This document shows, in pieces, positions 45,189 through 54,441 of a DNA stretch of 64,000 nt (the stretch's first letter is position 1; each line of letters begins with the position of its first letter). The notes beneath the pieces are model-generated. The model was not told where the DNA came from, ran no database searches, and worked only from the letters and a program-made list of their open reading frames with translations. The stretch is taken from contig WXFD01000013.1 in the NCBI GenBank assembly GCA_009877105.1, positions 62,001 through 126,000 on the forward strand. The letters are read 5' to 3'. The stretch is from Bacteroidales bacterium. Lineage in GTDB: Bacteria; Bacteroidota; Bacteroidia; Bacteroidales; VadinHA17. The position numbers were made by a program, and so were the translations under genes.

Positions 45189-46550
45189 ATGTACAACAGG
45201 AAAATCAGGGGCCCGCTCATTGAAGGGAACAAGACTGTCAGACAGATCACCAAGGAGGTTGTCGCACCTTTGGAAACCACTCCCGGAATGTGGTGGTATA
45301 TTGCCTTTGGCATCTCATCAATTGCTGCCGCCTATGGGGTTTATGCCATGTATATCACAGTATCCAGGGGAATCGGAACATGGGGGTTAAATAACTCCGT
45401 AGCCTGGGGATGGGATATTATAAACTTCATATGGTGGATCGGGATAGGACACGCCGGTACCGCCTTCTCAATCTTCCTGCTCGTTCTGAGACAGAGATGG
45501 AGAACATCCATTAACAGGTCGGCCGAGGCAATGACAGTACTGGCTGTCGCCTGCGCCGCTCTCTTCCCCCTGATACACATGGGCCGCATATGGCTGGCAT
45601 TCTATATTATCCCATACCCGAATACCAGGGGCCCGCTATGGGTCAATTTCAACTCACCGCTCTTCTGGGATTTCACTGCAATAACTGCCTATCTCCTTAT
45701 ATCAGTCTCGTTCTGGTACCTGGGAATGTTGCCTGACTTCGGAACAATACGCGATAAGACATCATCAAAAATCAGAAAAGCTGTTTACGGATTCTTCAGT
45801 CTCGGATGGACCGGCTCAAGCCGCCAGTGGATCCGGTTTGAATCGCTCAGCTTTGTTTTCGGAGGCCTCGCTGCCGTACTGGTGGTATCGGTACACTCAA
45901 TTGTTGCAACTGACTTCGCCGCCGGGATAGTACCGGGCTGGCATTCAACCGTCTTCCCTCCTTTCTTTGTGGTGGGTGCAATCTTTTCAGGGTTTGCCAT
46001 GGTGATGACCCTTATGGTAATTATCAGGAAAATCTATCGGCTCACTGATTACATCACCGATAATCATATGGATGCCATAGCCAGAATACTTGTCTTCATA
46101 TCTCTTATCATGGCAGTCTCATATCTTGTCGAACTCTTCATCGGATGGTATTCAGGCAATGAATATGAGAAGTATGCTGTCATCCATAACAGGGTTGCCG
46201 GTGAGTATGCACCGCAGTTCTGGGGAATGATACTCTGTAATGCCCTGATCCCACAGCTTTTCTGGTTCAGGAAGTTCAGAAGAAACTGGGTCTCCCTCCT
46301 GCTGATCTCACTGGTCATAAATATTGGAATGTGGCTCGAAAGATATAATATAGTCGTAACACCGCTCAGCAAGGACTTCCTGCCTTCAAGTTGGGTCACC
46401 TATAAACCTACTTTCATTGACATCGGAGTATTTGTAGGTACTATTGGCCTGTTTGCCACCGGGGTGCTGCTGTTCATGAGGTATATCCCAATGATGGCGA
46501 TCAGCGAACTCAAGGGAGTTGTAAATATCGGTAACAAAGAAGAAGATTAA
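45189..46550 (+). CDS. actC: alternative complex III quinol-binding membrane subunit ActC
   Basis: 453 residues of the NrfD/PsrC type with about ten transmembrane helices. Family points are SVAWGWDIINFIWWIGIGHAG (near 75-95), PLIHMGRIWLAF near 122 and YNIVVTPLSKDFLPSSW near 378. ActC carries the quinol-oxidation site near ActB in known structures. It starts 23 bp after actB and is followed 11 bp later by actD. The N-terminal ~30 residues are cytoplasmic by charge. Confidence 0.93.
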   Translation: MYNRKIRGPLIEGNKTVRQITKEVVAPLETTPGMWWYIAFGISSIAAAYGVYAMYITVSRGIGTWGLNNSVAWGWDIINFIWWIGIGHAGTAFSIFLLVLRQRWRTSINRSAEAMTVLAVACAALFPLIHMGRIWLAFYIIPYPNTRGPLWVNFNSPLFWDFTAITAYLLISVSFWYLGMLPDFGTIRDKTSSKIRKAVYGFFSLGWTGSSRQWIRFESLSFVFGGLAAVLVVSVHSIVATDFAAGIVPGWHSTVFPPFFVVGAIFSGFAMVMTLMVIIRKIYRLTDYITDNHMDAIARILVFISLIMAVSYLVELFIGWYSGNEYEKYAVIHNRVAGEYAPQFWGMILCNALIPQLFWFRKFRRNWVSLLLISLVINIGMWLERYNIVVTPLSKDFLPSSWVTYKPTFIDIGVFVGTIGLFATGVLLFMRYIPMMAISELKGVVNIGNKEED

Positions 46551-46561
46551 CATTCCTGATT

Positions 46562-47095
46562 ATGGCCAGAACTTTTAAAATAGGAATATTCGATGATGAG
46601 GAGAAGTTCATCTCATCACTGAAGCGGCTGAAGGAGCAGAAGCATTCTGTTTATGAAGTCTTTACGCCTTACCCGGTCAATGAGGTGCTGCACCTGCTGA
46701 AACGCAGGACAAGACTGCCAACGGCAGCCTACTTCTTCGGCCTCTTCGGTATTGTGGCTACACTCATGTTCCTCTATTACACCTCAGTCATCAGCTGGCC
46801 GGTTGTGTATGGAGGCAAGCCATTCAACTCATTCCCCTCATTCATTGTAGTTACAATCGTCGTGACTATACTGACAGTGACCATTCTGAGCCTTGCGCTC
46901 TTCTCAGGAAGATCGAAGCTCTACCCGGGGCGCGATAATACGATATTCGATGGCAGGGCCACTGACGATATGTTCATTATTGTTATGGATACAGAAGCCC
47001 TGGATGAACAGTCAGCAGAGGAAGCCGGAGAGATAATGCGGACAGAGGGGGCAATTGAGATTATCAATAAGGAAATCGAAACAGTTTATACATGA
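46562..47095 (+). CDS. actD: alternative complex III subunit ActD
   Basis: 177 residues: an N-terminal cytoplasmic alpha/beta domain (KIGIFDDEEKFISSLKRLKEQ..YEVFTPYPV, residues 1-60), then two helices (~58-80 and ~97-118) and a C-terminal cytoplasmic domain (DDMFIIVMDTE..). This is the ActD (DUF3341) layout. It contacts ActC and ActF in the membrane; its exact task is not known. Its stop overlaps the actE start by four bases (ATGA). Confidence 0.88.
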   Translation: MARTFKIGIFDDEEKFISSLKRLKEQKHSVYEVFTPYPVNEVLHLLKRRTRLPTAAYFFGLFGIVATLMFLYYTSVISWPVVYGGKPFNSFPSFIVVTIVVTILTVTILSLALFSGRSKLYPGRDNTIFDGRATDDMFIIVMDTEALDEQSAEEAGEIMRTEGAIEIINKEIETVYT

Positions 47096-47700
47096 TACAC
47101 TACAATATAAAAATGGCTTCCCGGAGGTCGATAGTGCTTATCATCCTGTTGATGCTTCTGAACAGTTGCAGCAGGGACAGGCACACTACGGGATGGGATT
47201 ATTTCCCTGACATGTTCTATTCCATAGCCTATGAAACCTATTCACCGAATCCGAACTTCGCAGACGGAATGACCATGAGAGAGCCTGTGCCGGGAACAGT
47301 ACCGCGTGGCTATATCCCTTTTGAGTATACAATTGAGCTGGAATCGAGGATAGAGGCAGGGAAAGAGCTTAGGAACCCGCTGCTGCCAACTGCTGATGCA
47401 TTGGCCAGGGGAAAGGAGGAATACACCATTTTCTGTTCCGGATGCCATGGCGTTCTGGGAGACGGAAAAGGATTCCTTTTTACGAGCGGCCTCTACCCAT
47501 TACAGCCAAAATCACTCACTGATTCTGTTGCAAGGAATTTGAAAGAGGGTGAAATATTTCATACCATCACACTGGGCCGCGGATTTATGGGCGCACACGG
47601 AGCACAGGTGGCACCTGATGACAGATGGAAGATTATACTCTATATCAGGCAGATGCAGGAAGAGACCCTGCAGACTGCAGGAGCCGGAAGAGAAGAGTGA
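47092..47700 (+). CDS. actE: alternative complex III monohaem cytochrome c subunit ActE
   Basis: 202 residues with lipobox LLNSC (Cys ~26), so a lipid-anchored periplasmic protein. One haem motif CSGCH (115-119) and a probable Met ligand in GRGFMGAHGAQV (~165). The N-terminal part (WDYFPDMFYSIAYETYSPNPNF) is typical of ActE. It takes electrons from ActA and may be the outlet to soluble carriers. The ATG at 47092 overlaps actD; the ATG seven codons on is also possible. Confidence 0.9.
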   Translation: MIHYNIKMASRRSIVLIILLMLLNSCSRDRHTTGWDYFPDMFYSIAYETYSPNPNFADGMTMREPVPGTVPRGYIPFEYTIELESRIEAGKELRNPLLPTADALARGKEEYTIFCSGCHGVLGDGKGFLFTSGLYPLQPKSLTDSVARNLKEGEIFHTITLGRGFMGAHGAQVAPDDRWKIILYIRQMQEETLQTAGAGREE

Positions 47701-47743
47701 ACCTCACAGGAGAGCGACTCGATTAATATAATTGTTTAATACC

Positions 47744-48931
47744 ATGGGAGCAATGAAGGAACAATTTCAGGTATCGACAACCTTCAGAATAATAATCCTG
47801 ATCCTGATGGCCATTGGTGCATGCACCTTTGTCATAGGACTGTTTACGGATCGTGAGACCACCTGGGCCGGCTATCTTGTCACGAACTACTATTTCTTCT
47901 CGATTGCAATGGGCGGGGTTTTCTTCTATCTCCTCCAGAGTATCACCCAGTCAGGATGGTCATCGGCCTTCAAGCGTGTACCCGAAGCAATGATGTCTTA
48001 TATCCCCGTGGCGGCACTCTTTTTTCTGCTTCTCTACTTCGGCACCCATGACCTCTATCGCTGGTCTGATCCTGAAGCCGCAGCCGTGGATCCGCTCATC
48101 CGGAGCAGGGCAGTCTTTATGAATGTTCCCTTTTTCTATATCAGAATCGCTCTCTTCTTTGCTCTATGGATCATTTTTATACGGATACTGAGAAAGCTGT
48201 CACTCAGGGAAGACAGCTTTGACCCGGCAGATCATGAGGGTATTATGGCACTCTTTGCAAAGAGTGAACTGTACTCTAAAATCTTTATTTTCATACTGGC
48301 CATTACTTTTACCCTCTCAGCATTCGACCTGGTAATGTCAATTGATGCACATTGGTACAGTACAATTTTTGCCTTCAAGAACCTGGTTGCCGCATTCCTG
48401 CACGGTGTATCTGTTATGATACTCATCATTTTCATCCTCCACAGGAGAGGATACTTCCCGTTTCTCAACAAATATCATTTGCATGACTTTGCGAGGTACC
48501 TGTTCATGCTCTCCATCCTGTGGGGATATTTCTGGTTTGCACAGTTCATGCTGATCTGGTTCGGGAATATCCCGGAAGAGACTGTCTACTACTATGTGCG
48601 GTGGCAGGATGGCTGGAAAGTGATGTTCTTCCTCGAAATAGGCCTGAACTGGGCAATCCCCTTCATGGTTCTGCTCCCGATCAAAACCAGCAGGAACATG
48701 ATGGTAATAACCATGGTAATAGCATTCCTGATCATCGGTCAATATATAGACCTTTTCGTTCAGATCATTCCGGGAACAACCGGGGTTCTCAAGTTCGGAC
48801 TGATCCACGCCGGACTCTTCGTGGGATATGCAGCCCTTTTTGCCCTGGTGGTGGCAACGGCCCTCGGCAAGGCAAAGATTATTGCACCCAATCATCCCTA
48901 TCTGGAAGAGAGCCTGAAGCATAAGTTCTGA
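47744..48931 (+). CDS. actF: alternative complex III membrane subunit ActF
   Basis: 395 residues from ATG 47744; the frame reaches a TTG four codons earlier. About ten helices of the NrfD type, related to ActC, with NYYFFSIAMGGVFFYLLQS near 45 and FLHGVSVMILIIFILHRRG near 220. In known complexes ActF pairs with ActC; conserved polar residues suggest a role in proton movement. It is the last gene of the operon. No cytochrome oxidase genes follow, unlike many Bacteroidota act clusters. Confidence 0.92.
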   Translation: MGAMKEQFQVSTTFRIIILILMAIGACTFVIGLFTDRETTWAGYLVTNYYFFSIAMGGVFFYLLQSITQSGWSSAFKRVPEAMMSYIPVAALFFLLLYFGTHDLYRWSDPEAAAVDPLIRSRAVFMNVPFFYIRIALFFALWIIFIRILRKLSLREDSFDPADHEGIMALFAKSELYSKIFIFILAITFTLSAFDLVMSIDAHWYSTIFAFKNLVAAFLHGVSVMILIIFILHRRGYFPFLNKYHLHDFARYLFMLSILWGYFWFAQFMLIWFGNIPEETVYYYVRWQDGWKVMFFLEIGLNWAIPFMVLLPIKTSRNMMVITMVIAFLIIGQYIDLFVQIIPGTTGVLKFGLIHAGLFVGYAALFALVVATALGKAKIIAPNHPYLEESLKHKF

Positions 48932-48971
48932 TCACAGGCAATCTGCTTCAGAAGAGTCTTTGCAGCTGTCA

Positions 48972-49007
48972 CCATAAGTAAAACCAGCGCCATAAGTAAA
49001 ACCGGCG
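48972..49007. repeat. 18-bp tandem duplication after actF
   Basis: CCATAAGTAAAACCAGCG (48972-48989) is followed directly by the same 18 bases with one change (G for A at base 15). It lies in the short spacer between actF and the subunit III gene. No function assigned. Confidence 0.8.
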
Positions 49008-49134
49008 CCGCCGGGTTACTGCCGGAAATTAGCGGGCAACCATTGCTGACCCTTTACCGGGCAACACCGCCGGGAACAAATATAAACGAAAGATCAGCTC
49101 AGTGGGAATGCAGCCGCCTTTACCGCAGGGCGTC

Positions 49135-49743
49135 TTATGTTATCAGGTAAAAGACGGGAAAGATCAGGATCCCCAGCAGGACAACCAGGTGCCAGTACCA
49201 TACACCTTTTTCATAGGCAGGATAATCTCCTGACCCAATCTTCCCCCTGCTGAACCCGCGGAAAAGAAACCCAATCACTGCCAGGCCGATTATGACATGC
49301 AGTGCGTGCAAACCGGTTATGAAAAAATAGAAGCCATAGAAGAGAAGGTCTCCCGGGCCGCGCAGGGCAAGTACCGGGGAGCCGGGGAAAATCTGAGCTT
49401 TTATGTGTACGCGCCATTCAAGGCATCTTGCAACAAGGAAAATGATCCCGAGCAGGAAAGTCATGCCCAGAAGCTGAAGTGCAAGCCTTTTCTTCTCCTG
49501 CTTGACAGCAGTAACCGACCCTGCCAGTACAGCACTGCTGACCAGCAGTATAACTGCACCGACCGTACCGGAAAAAACTGACAATTCGCCGGCGGCAAAG
49601 TGAAAGGCCTGCGCATCAGTAATACGGTATACCAGATAGAAAATAAAGAGCAAACCGAACAGGATCAGCTCCGCAATGAGAAAAAACCAAATCCCTGACC
49701 CCGATGAGAGCCTGTTGTCAAATGCTACTGAAGACATAACCAT
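49135..49743 (-). CDS. NorE-like haem-copper oxidase subunit III
   Basis: 202 residues with five helices, matching the short subunit III (CoxC/NorE) family: SGSGIWFFLIAELILFGLLFIF at the N-terminus, FYFFITGLHALHVIIGLAVIGF in the middle and YWHLVVLLGILIFPVFYLI at the end. The family's usual Asp in YWH.VD is Val here. No subunit I or II is nearby, so it stands alone as NorE proteins often do near nitrogen-oxide respiration genes. It runs towards the nar-act operon; an IS982 remnant lies directly upstream. Confidence 0.8.
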   Translation of the reverse strand: MVMSSVAFDNRLSSGSGIWFFLIAELILFGLLFIFYLVYRITDAQAFHFAAGELSVFSGTVGAVILLVSSAVLAGSVTAVKQEKKRLALQLLGMTFLLGIIFLVARCLEWRVHIKAQIFPGSPVLALRGPGDLLFYGFYFFITGLHALHVIIGLAVIGFLFRGFSRGKIGSGDYPAYEKGVWYWHLVVLLGILIFPVFYLIT

Positions 49744-49845
49744 TTACAATCGTATGTGGCAGCCTGAACTGCCGGATGATTGTATAAAGATAAAAGATTA
49801 ATTGCCAAATCCAAAGACAAACATTGGCCGAAAAAGTATAAATTC

Positions 49846-50119
49846 TTGAATTTCCACTACACTTACCCATGTAACGGGTCTTCAGGTAAACAGCCAGCGG
49901 GAGAATAGTCTTCTGCATTAGCTCAACAAAACGGTTATACGATACAAGCCCCGGAAAATCATCCTGCATGTGCTCGCATACATGAAAAAGACAGTAATGT
50001 TTGAAGTCCCTGTAACGCATTAAATGGAAGTAAATTACAATGGTCATTACCTCGCTCTCATTAAAACTGCAGGGTTTGATCCGCACGCGTGTCCCATCAG
50101 TGAGCTGATGTGTTTGTAA
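49846..50119 (-). mobile_element. IS982-family transposase remnant
   Basis: The frame from about 50119 to 49846 gives PCSFNESEVMTIVIYFHLM, then RDFKHYCLFHVCEHM and LVSYNRFVELMQ, ending GKCSG. These are the N-terminal motifs of IS982-family transposases common in Bacteroidota. After GKCSG the family sequence (ISFIDST) is lost and the frame runs on as unrelated residues, so the catalytic DDE part is missing. The upstream side is closed by an in-frame stop. A decayed fragment with no clear terminal repeats. Confidence 0.75.
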
Positions 50120-50194
50120 TTAGTTGATGAATACCCTGTTAAAATCATCTCTATGACAAAAAGTTTCAATAAGTTTGGGTTCAGGATTTTTCAT

Positions 50195-50240
50195 GGATTC
50201 TTTCCTTTTTTTGTTTGCACTATAAATCTGGAAAGAATCC
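50195..50240 (+). terminator. long perfect inverted repeat with T-tail
   Basis: GGATTCTTTCC (50195-50205) and GGAAAGAATCC (50230-50240) are perfect 11-bp complements 24 bases apart, followed by TTTTTAT. Read on the plus strand it looks like a terminator, but no plus-strand gene ends before it. It may be a leftover of the insertion event that brought the IS982 fragment. Confidence 0.4.
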
Positions 50241-50388
50241 TTTTTATAACTAATTGTATACCATGTGATTATCAATAATTGTTTGTTATTTTATTAACAA
50301 TCAGTGTTTTTAAATTATCTTCTTATTTCGAATTCACGTTAAGATATTTTGTTACTTCACTGGTAATTGATTAAACTCCGACAGCAAG

Positions 50389-51849
50389 ATGCGACCTGCG
50401 GCCAAAAGCACCGGTACCAGGAAATATTTCCGGCATTGTTTCTGCATTAGGAAGGCAGCTTTGCTGACCCTGCTGAAAGTCTTTTTCATTTCCGGTCTTC
50501 AAAGTCAACCGTCAGAATTCACAAGGACAGTATCGTGCGAAGAAGCTTCAGCGATCCTGAGTGAATATATCCGCTATCCTTCAGTAACAGGAAATGAAAA
50601 GCCGGCCGGCCAGTATATTGAGGGCATTTGCCGTGAAAAGGGCCTGCATGTCAGAGTTTTCACCGACAGTACTGACAGTTACAACTTTGCTGCCTCACTT
50701 TATCCCCTGGCGATGAACAAGCCCAACATCATTTTCCTGAATCATATTGACGTAGTACAGGAAGGTGATGACTCAGGATGGGTGTATCCGCCGTTTTCCG
50801 GCACAATAACCGGTGACACCGTCTGGGGTCGGGGCGCCGCCGACATGAAAGGAGCCGCTGTCATGCAGCTGATGGCAATAGCTTCATTCGCCGGTGATGC
50901 CGCCGAATCGGATTTTCCTGTAAATGCTACCCTGCTGTGTGTTTCGGGTGAAGAGAAATACGGGAAAACCGGTGCGGGTATAATCAGCAGTTCATTCCTC
51001 GGGGAACTGAATCCGGCGGTGGTTTTTGGCGAGGGAGGCATTGGTGCAAGAAACTTAATAAAGAAAGCTCCTGAAAAGCCGGTATTTGCCATCTCATTAA
51101 GCGACAAACGGGCCCTGTGGCTCAAACTCAGGCTGATTAACAAGACTTCCGGGCACGGTTCAATTCCCCCGCCTGAATATGCAAACAAGATAATGATCAA
51201 TGCCCTTCATTCCCTTGTTAACTCCCGTACCAGGATACGATTCAGCAGTCCGGTCAGAACCATGTTCAGAAATTACGGAAAGCTGGAAAAGGGAATAACC
51301 AGGCTGGTACTAGGCAAACCCGGTTTGTTCAAACCTGTTATTGCCGGCGTGGTGAAAAAGGATCCCCTGTTGCTTTCGTCGGTCACGAACACAATAACCA
51401 TCACCCGTTTCAGGGGACAGGAAAATGAGGTTAACCAGATACCCCAGGAAGTTGAGGTAATGCTCGATTGCCGCCTGCTGCCGGAAACTCCGACGGATGA
51501 ATTTATCAATTTGCTGGGAAGGAAACTCAAAAACAACGATATTGAAATCAGTGTTCTCATTGAAACACAAAATGCCGCGCCCACCGTCCCCGACAAATAT
51601 TACGACATGTTCTGCGAATCGCTCGATGAAGCATACCCAGGATCAGGTATCCTGCCCGTTTTGTTTCCCGCCACCACTGACAACAACTATTTCAGGAGTG
51701 CAGGTATTCCCGTATACGGAATTATTCCCGCCATTTTCAGTGAGGAAGAGATGAAATCGATCCACAACTTCAATGAGAGGATTTCAGTCGGTGCGCTTGA
51801 AAAGGGAACGGAGGTTTATATGAGATTCCTCGGAAAGCTTTTAAGGTAA
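50389..51849 (+). CDS. exported M20-family metallopeptidase
   Basis: 486 residues; a hydrophobic stretch at ~22-36 after a basic start suggests export. M20 motifs: FLNHIDVV with the metal His/Asp, GRGAADMKGA with bridging Asp, SGEEKYGKTGAG with the catalytic Glu pair, and a late HNFNERIS with the last metal His. The dimerisation domain lies in the middle (~230-360). It probably removes residues from peptides or hydrolyses N-acyl amino acids. Alone, converging with the amidohydrolase. Confidence 0.85.
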   Translation: MRPAAKSTGTRKYFRHCFCIRKAALLTLLKVFFISGLQSQPSEFTRTVSCEEASAILSEYIRYPSVTGNEKPAGQYIEGICREKGLHVRVFTDSTDSYNFAASLYPLAMNKPNIIFLNHIDVVQEGDDSGWVYPPFSGTITGDTVWGRGAADMKGAAVMQLMAIASFAGDAAESDFPVNATLLCVSGEEKYGKTGAGIISSSFLGELNPAVVFGEGGIGARNLIKKAPEKPVFAISLSDKRALWLKLRLINKTSGHGSIPPPEYANKIMINALHSLVNSRTRIRFSSPVRTMFRNYGKLEKGITRLVLGKPGLFKPVIAGVVKKDPLLLSSVTNTITITRFRGQENEVNQIPQEVEVMLDCRLLPETPTDEFINLLGRKLKNNDIEISVLIETQNAAPTVPDKYYDMFCESLDEAYPGSGILPVLFPATTDNNYFRSAGIPVYGIIPAIFSEEEMKSIHNFNERISVGALEKGTEVYMRFLGKLLR

Positions 51850-51879
51850 ATTCCTGCGAAATATCTGAAAGCATGGTTC

Positions 51880-52698
51880 TCAGATCAGAAGGATCTTTTC
51901 CAGGTTGTTCCCAAGGATCATATCAATCTCTTCCGTCTTCAGTTCAAGTGACCTTATCCTTGAAAGCACCCTCTCCAGATTGTCCCGGCCGTACGGGGTG
52001 TCTGATCCCATTATTATTTTTCGGACCCCGAACTCATTAATCGCCAACCTTATACGTTCCGAAGAAACCAGCGGGGGACAGGAAATATCAAAAAAAACAT
52101 TATCGCCCAGCATTTTCCTCTGCTTTATAAAGATCTCCAAACCAATAAGATGTCCTACGATAAAATTGGTACTGAAATTACCAGACACGGAAATGAAGTC
52201 CATGACTTCCTTTCTTGAATACAGGTGAATGAATAAAGGCAGGCTCTTCAAAGCAGCAAAGCCGGCAATATCCCTGAATATCCCCGATTTGATGCGAAAA
52301 GGATGACAGCCCTGGTGAAGCTTTATTCCGGCGAACTTCCATAATTCCAGCTTTTCTTCCAACTTATCTGCCGTTGTCTCAAGCGGATTGACCCAATAGA
52401 ATTGTAATACGCGGCCACCCGACAAAGCTGCAGTATCAAAGATCTTTTTATTTGCCATTTCAATGGCTGCCCATTTGCTTCTGGTTGCCGATACGGACCT
52501 GATAAACCTGTTAACAACAAAATTCAGTTTCATGCCGCTCACCCTTGTTCCCATATCGGGAAGGGACATTGATTGCCTGCGTATGGAATCAGCAGGGCAT
52601 AAAACAACCTTGTCAACGCCCAGCCTGTCCAGGACAGATACAATACTTTTTACATCCCTGTAATCACCGCCCAGATGTGCGTGTCCGTCAATAATCAT
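51880..52698 (-). CDS. amidohydrolase-family (TIM-barrel) metalloenzyme
   Basis: 272 residues of the amidohydrolase 2 type: IIDGHAHLGG at the N-terminus with the first His pair, IKLHQGCHPF for the strand-4 His, FIVGHLIG for strand 6 and IIMGSDTPYGRDN with the metal Asp. These enzymes include aryl decarboxylases and lactonases; the substrate is unknown. No signal peptide. It ends 31 bp from the M20 gene on the other strand and begins 29 bp downstream of the UbiB-like gene, so it may be in that operon. Confidence 0.8.
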   Translation of the reverse strand: MIIDGHAHLGGDYRDVKSIVSVLDRLGVDKVVLCPADSIRRQSMSLPDMGTRVSGMKLNFVVNRFIRSVSATRSKWAAIEMANKKIFDTAALSGGRVLQFYWVNPLETTADKLEEKLELWKFAGIKLHQGCHPFRIKSGIFRDIAGFAALKSLPLFIHLYSRKEVMDFISVSGNFSTNFIVGHLIGLEIFIKQRKMLGDNVFFDISCPPLVSSERIRLAINEFGVRKIIMGSDTPYGRDNLERVLSRIRSLELKTEEIDMILGNNLEKILLI

Positions 52699-52727
52699 TT
52701 CAGACTGATGGATTATTATTCCTTAAA

Positions 52728-54377
52728 TTACCGGTGCCGCAGCACTGACCATAAAAATATCACAGCCAGGATCAGTGCCAGAAAATAGCCGGCAATCCCA
52801 GATGCCGGGAATCCAAAGATGACGGGGCTGTTTTCCTGCAAGGCAAAGATAACTGAAGAACCGATAACAAGGGCCGCAATGATAATACTGAGTGATATCT
52901 GGTGACCGGCTGTGCAAGCCGCTTTTTTTAGCTTTTCAGCTTCCTGGAATTCGAATACAAATTTTAATTTGCCTTCCCGTATTTTGTTTAGAATCAAATT
53001 TATGTCCTCTGGCAACCGCTCAATCAGCTCAACGCTTTCCTGAAGTATGGCATTGCTTTTCTTTAGAATTTCCCGGGGATCAAGTCGTTTCCGTGATAAA
53101 TTCCTGACAAATGGTCCGGCAATTTCCAGAATGTTAAGGTCCGGATCCAGTTCCTTGCCTGTTGCTTCAATCATTGAGAGTGCTTTGATCATAAGCACCA
53201 GGTTTGGCGGAATGGTCAGGTTATGCCGGATCATGATACCTATTACTTCCTGACCGGCTTTGCTTATATCGAGGTTCCCGATAGGCATTCCAAGATAACT
53301 GTCGAACAGTTCGGTAAGTTCCTGGCAAAGGAAGCTGCGGTCAACGTCGCTGATTATTATTTTCAGGTCTTCAAATCTGTTCAGGGTGCTTTCTGCGTCC
53401 CTGTTTACAAGAGCCTGGAGCAATTTCGCCCCGTAGAATCTGGTATTCCTGTCAAGGTATCCTACCATTCCCGCGTCAAGCATTACTATTTCAGCCGGAG
53501 GCATGACGAAAAGGTTGGCCGGATGGGGGTCCGCATGAAAAAAGCCATCTTCGAGTATCTGCTTCATCACAGCCTCGACTCCTCTTTCTGCAACCTTGCG
53601 CGGATCATAAACATCCCTGTACTCTTCCCGGACCGTCTCATTTATTTTTATCCCTTCAATGAACTCCATGGTCAGCACCGTCGATGTGGTAAGCTCCCAG
53701 CAGATATTTGGAACACGAATGTATTCGGTATTCCTGAAATTTATCCTGAATTTTTCAAAATTCTGAGCCTCCCGTGTAAAGTCAAGTTCTTTTCTTACAG
53801 CCTTCCTGTACTCTTCAATCATTAAACGGGGCCTGTAAAGCCATCCGTTGTGAAGGCGATCCTCGGCAAATCCTGCAAGATCCTGCAGGATTGCAAGATC
53901 GGTTTCAATTATCTGCCTTATTCCGGGTCTCTGGATCTTGACAGCCACATCATCACCATTGGGAAGAGCAGCCTTATGGACCTGGCTCAGGGAGGCAGCT
54001 GCCACCGGGACAGGATCAAAACTGGCAAAAATCTTATCTGCAGGCCTTCCGAGTTCCTTCTCAATAATCTGTAAAGCCTCAGATACCTTAAAGGGGGGAG
54101 TATGGTCCCGGAGTCTTTCCAGTTCCTTTATGAATTCAGGAGGCAAAAAGTCGGGACGTGTGCTGAGTATCTGCCCGAACTTTATAAACGTGGGACCCAG
54201 CTCCTCCAGGGCCCTGCAAAACTTTTGGGGAGCACTCAGTTTTACCTTGTCTTTTTGTCCGGTCAAAAAAAACCCTTTCCTCTGCCGGTCAATAAGATAT
54301 CCCAGGCCATACCTTGTAAGAACCCCGGCTATCTGCCTGGTGCGCCTTAGCTTATCCAGGTTCTTAAAATGTTGCAT
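52728..54377 (-). CDS. UbiB/AarF/ABC1-family atypical kinase
   Basis: 549 residues from the ATG at 54377 (MQHFKNLDKLRRTRQIAGVL); the frame extends 19 codons upstream without resemblance. Family motifs: LGPTFIKFGQILSTRPDFLP (KxGQ), the Ala-rich loop PVAAASLSQVHKA, VAVKIQRPG for the ATP lysine, FFHADPHPANLF for the catalytic loop and MLDAGMVG. Two C-terminal helices (~505-545) anchor it. UbiB proteins help extract or organise quinones; here it would concern menaquinone. Confidence 0.93.
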   Translation of the reverse strand: MQHFKNLDKLRRTRQIAGVLTRYGLGYLIDRQRKGFFLTGQKDKVKLSAPQKFCRALEELGPTFIKFGQILSTRPDFLPPEFIKELERLRDHTPPFKVSEALQIIEKELGRPADKIFASFDPVPVAAASLSQVHKAALPNGDDVAVKIQRPGIRQIIETDLAILQDLAGFAEDRLHNGWLYRPRLMIEEYRKAVRKELDFTREAQNFEKFRINFRNTEYIRVPNICWELTTSTVLTMEFIEGIKINETVREEYRDVYDPRKVAERGVEAVMKQILEDGFFHADPHPANLFVMPPAEIVMLDAGMVGYLDRNTRFYGAKLLQALVNRDAESTLNRFEDLKIIISDVDRSFLCQELTELFDSYLGMPIGNLDISKAGQEVIGIMIRHNLTIPPNLVLMIKALSMIEATGKELDPDLNILEIAGPFVRNLSRKRLDPREILKKSNAILQESVELIERLPEDINLILNKIREGKLKFVFEFQEAEKLKKAACTAGHQISLSIIIAALVIGSSVIFALQENSPVIFGFPASGIAGYFLALILAVIFLWSVLRHR

Positions 54378-54441
54378 AATGGTCTTACGGCTAAAGCTGA
54401 AGAACAATCCATGGAAAAAAGGACAGAAGGACAATGTATTT

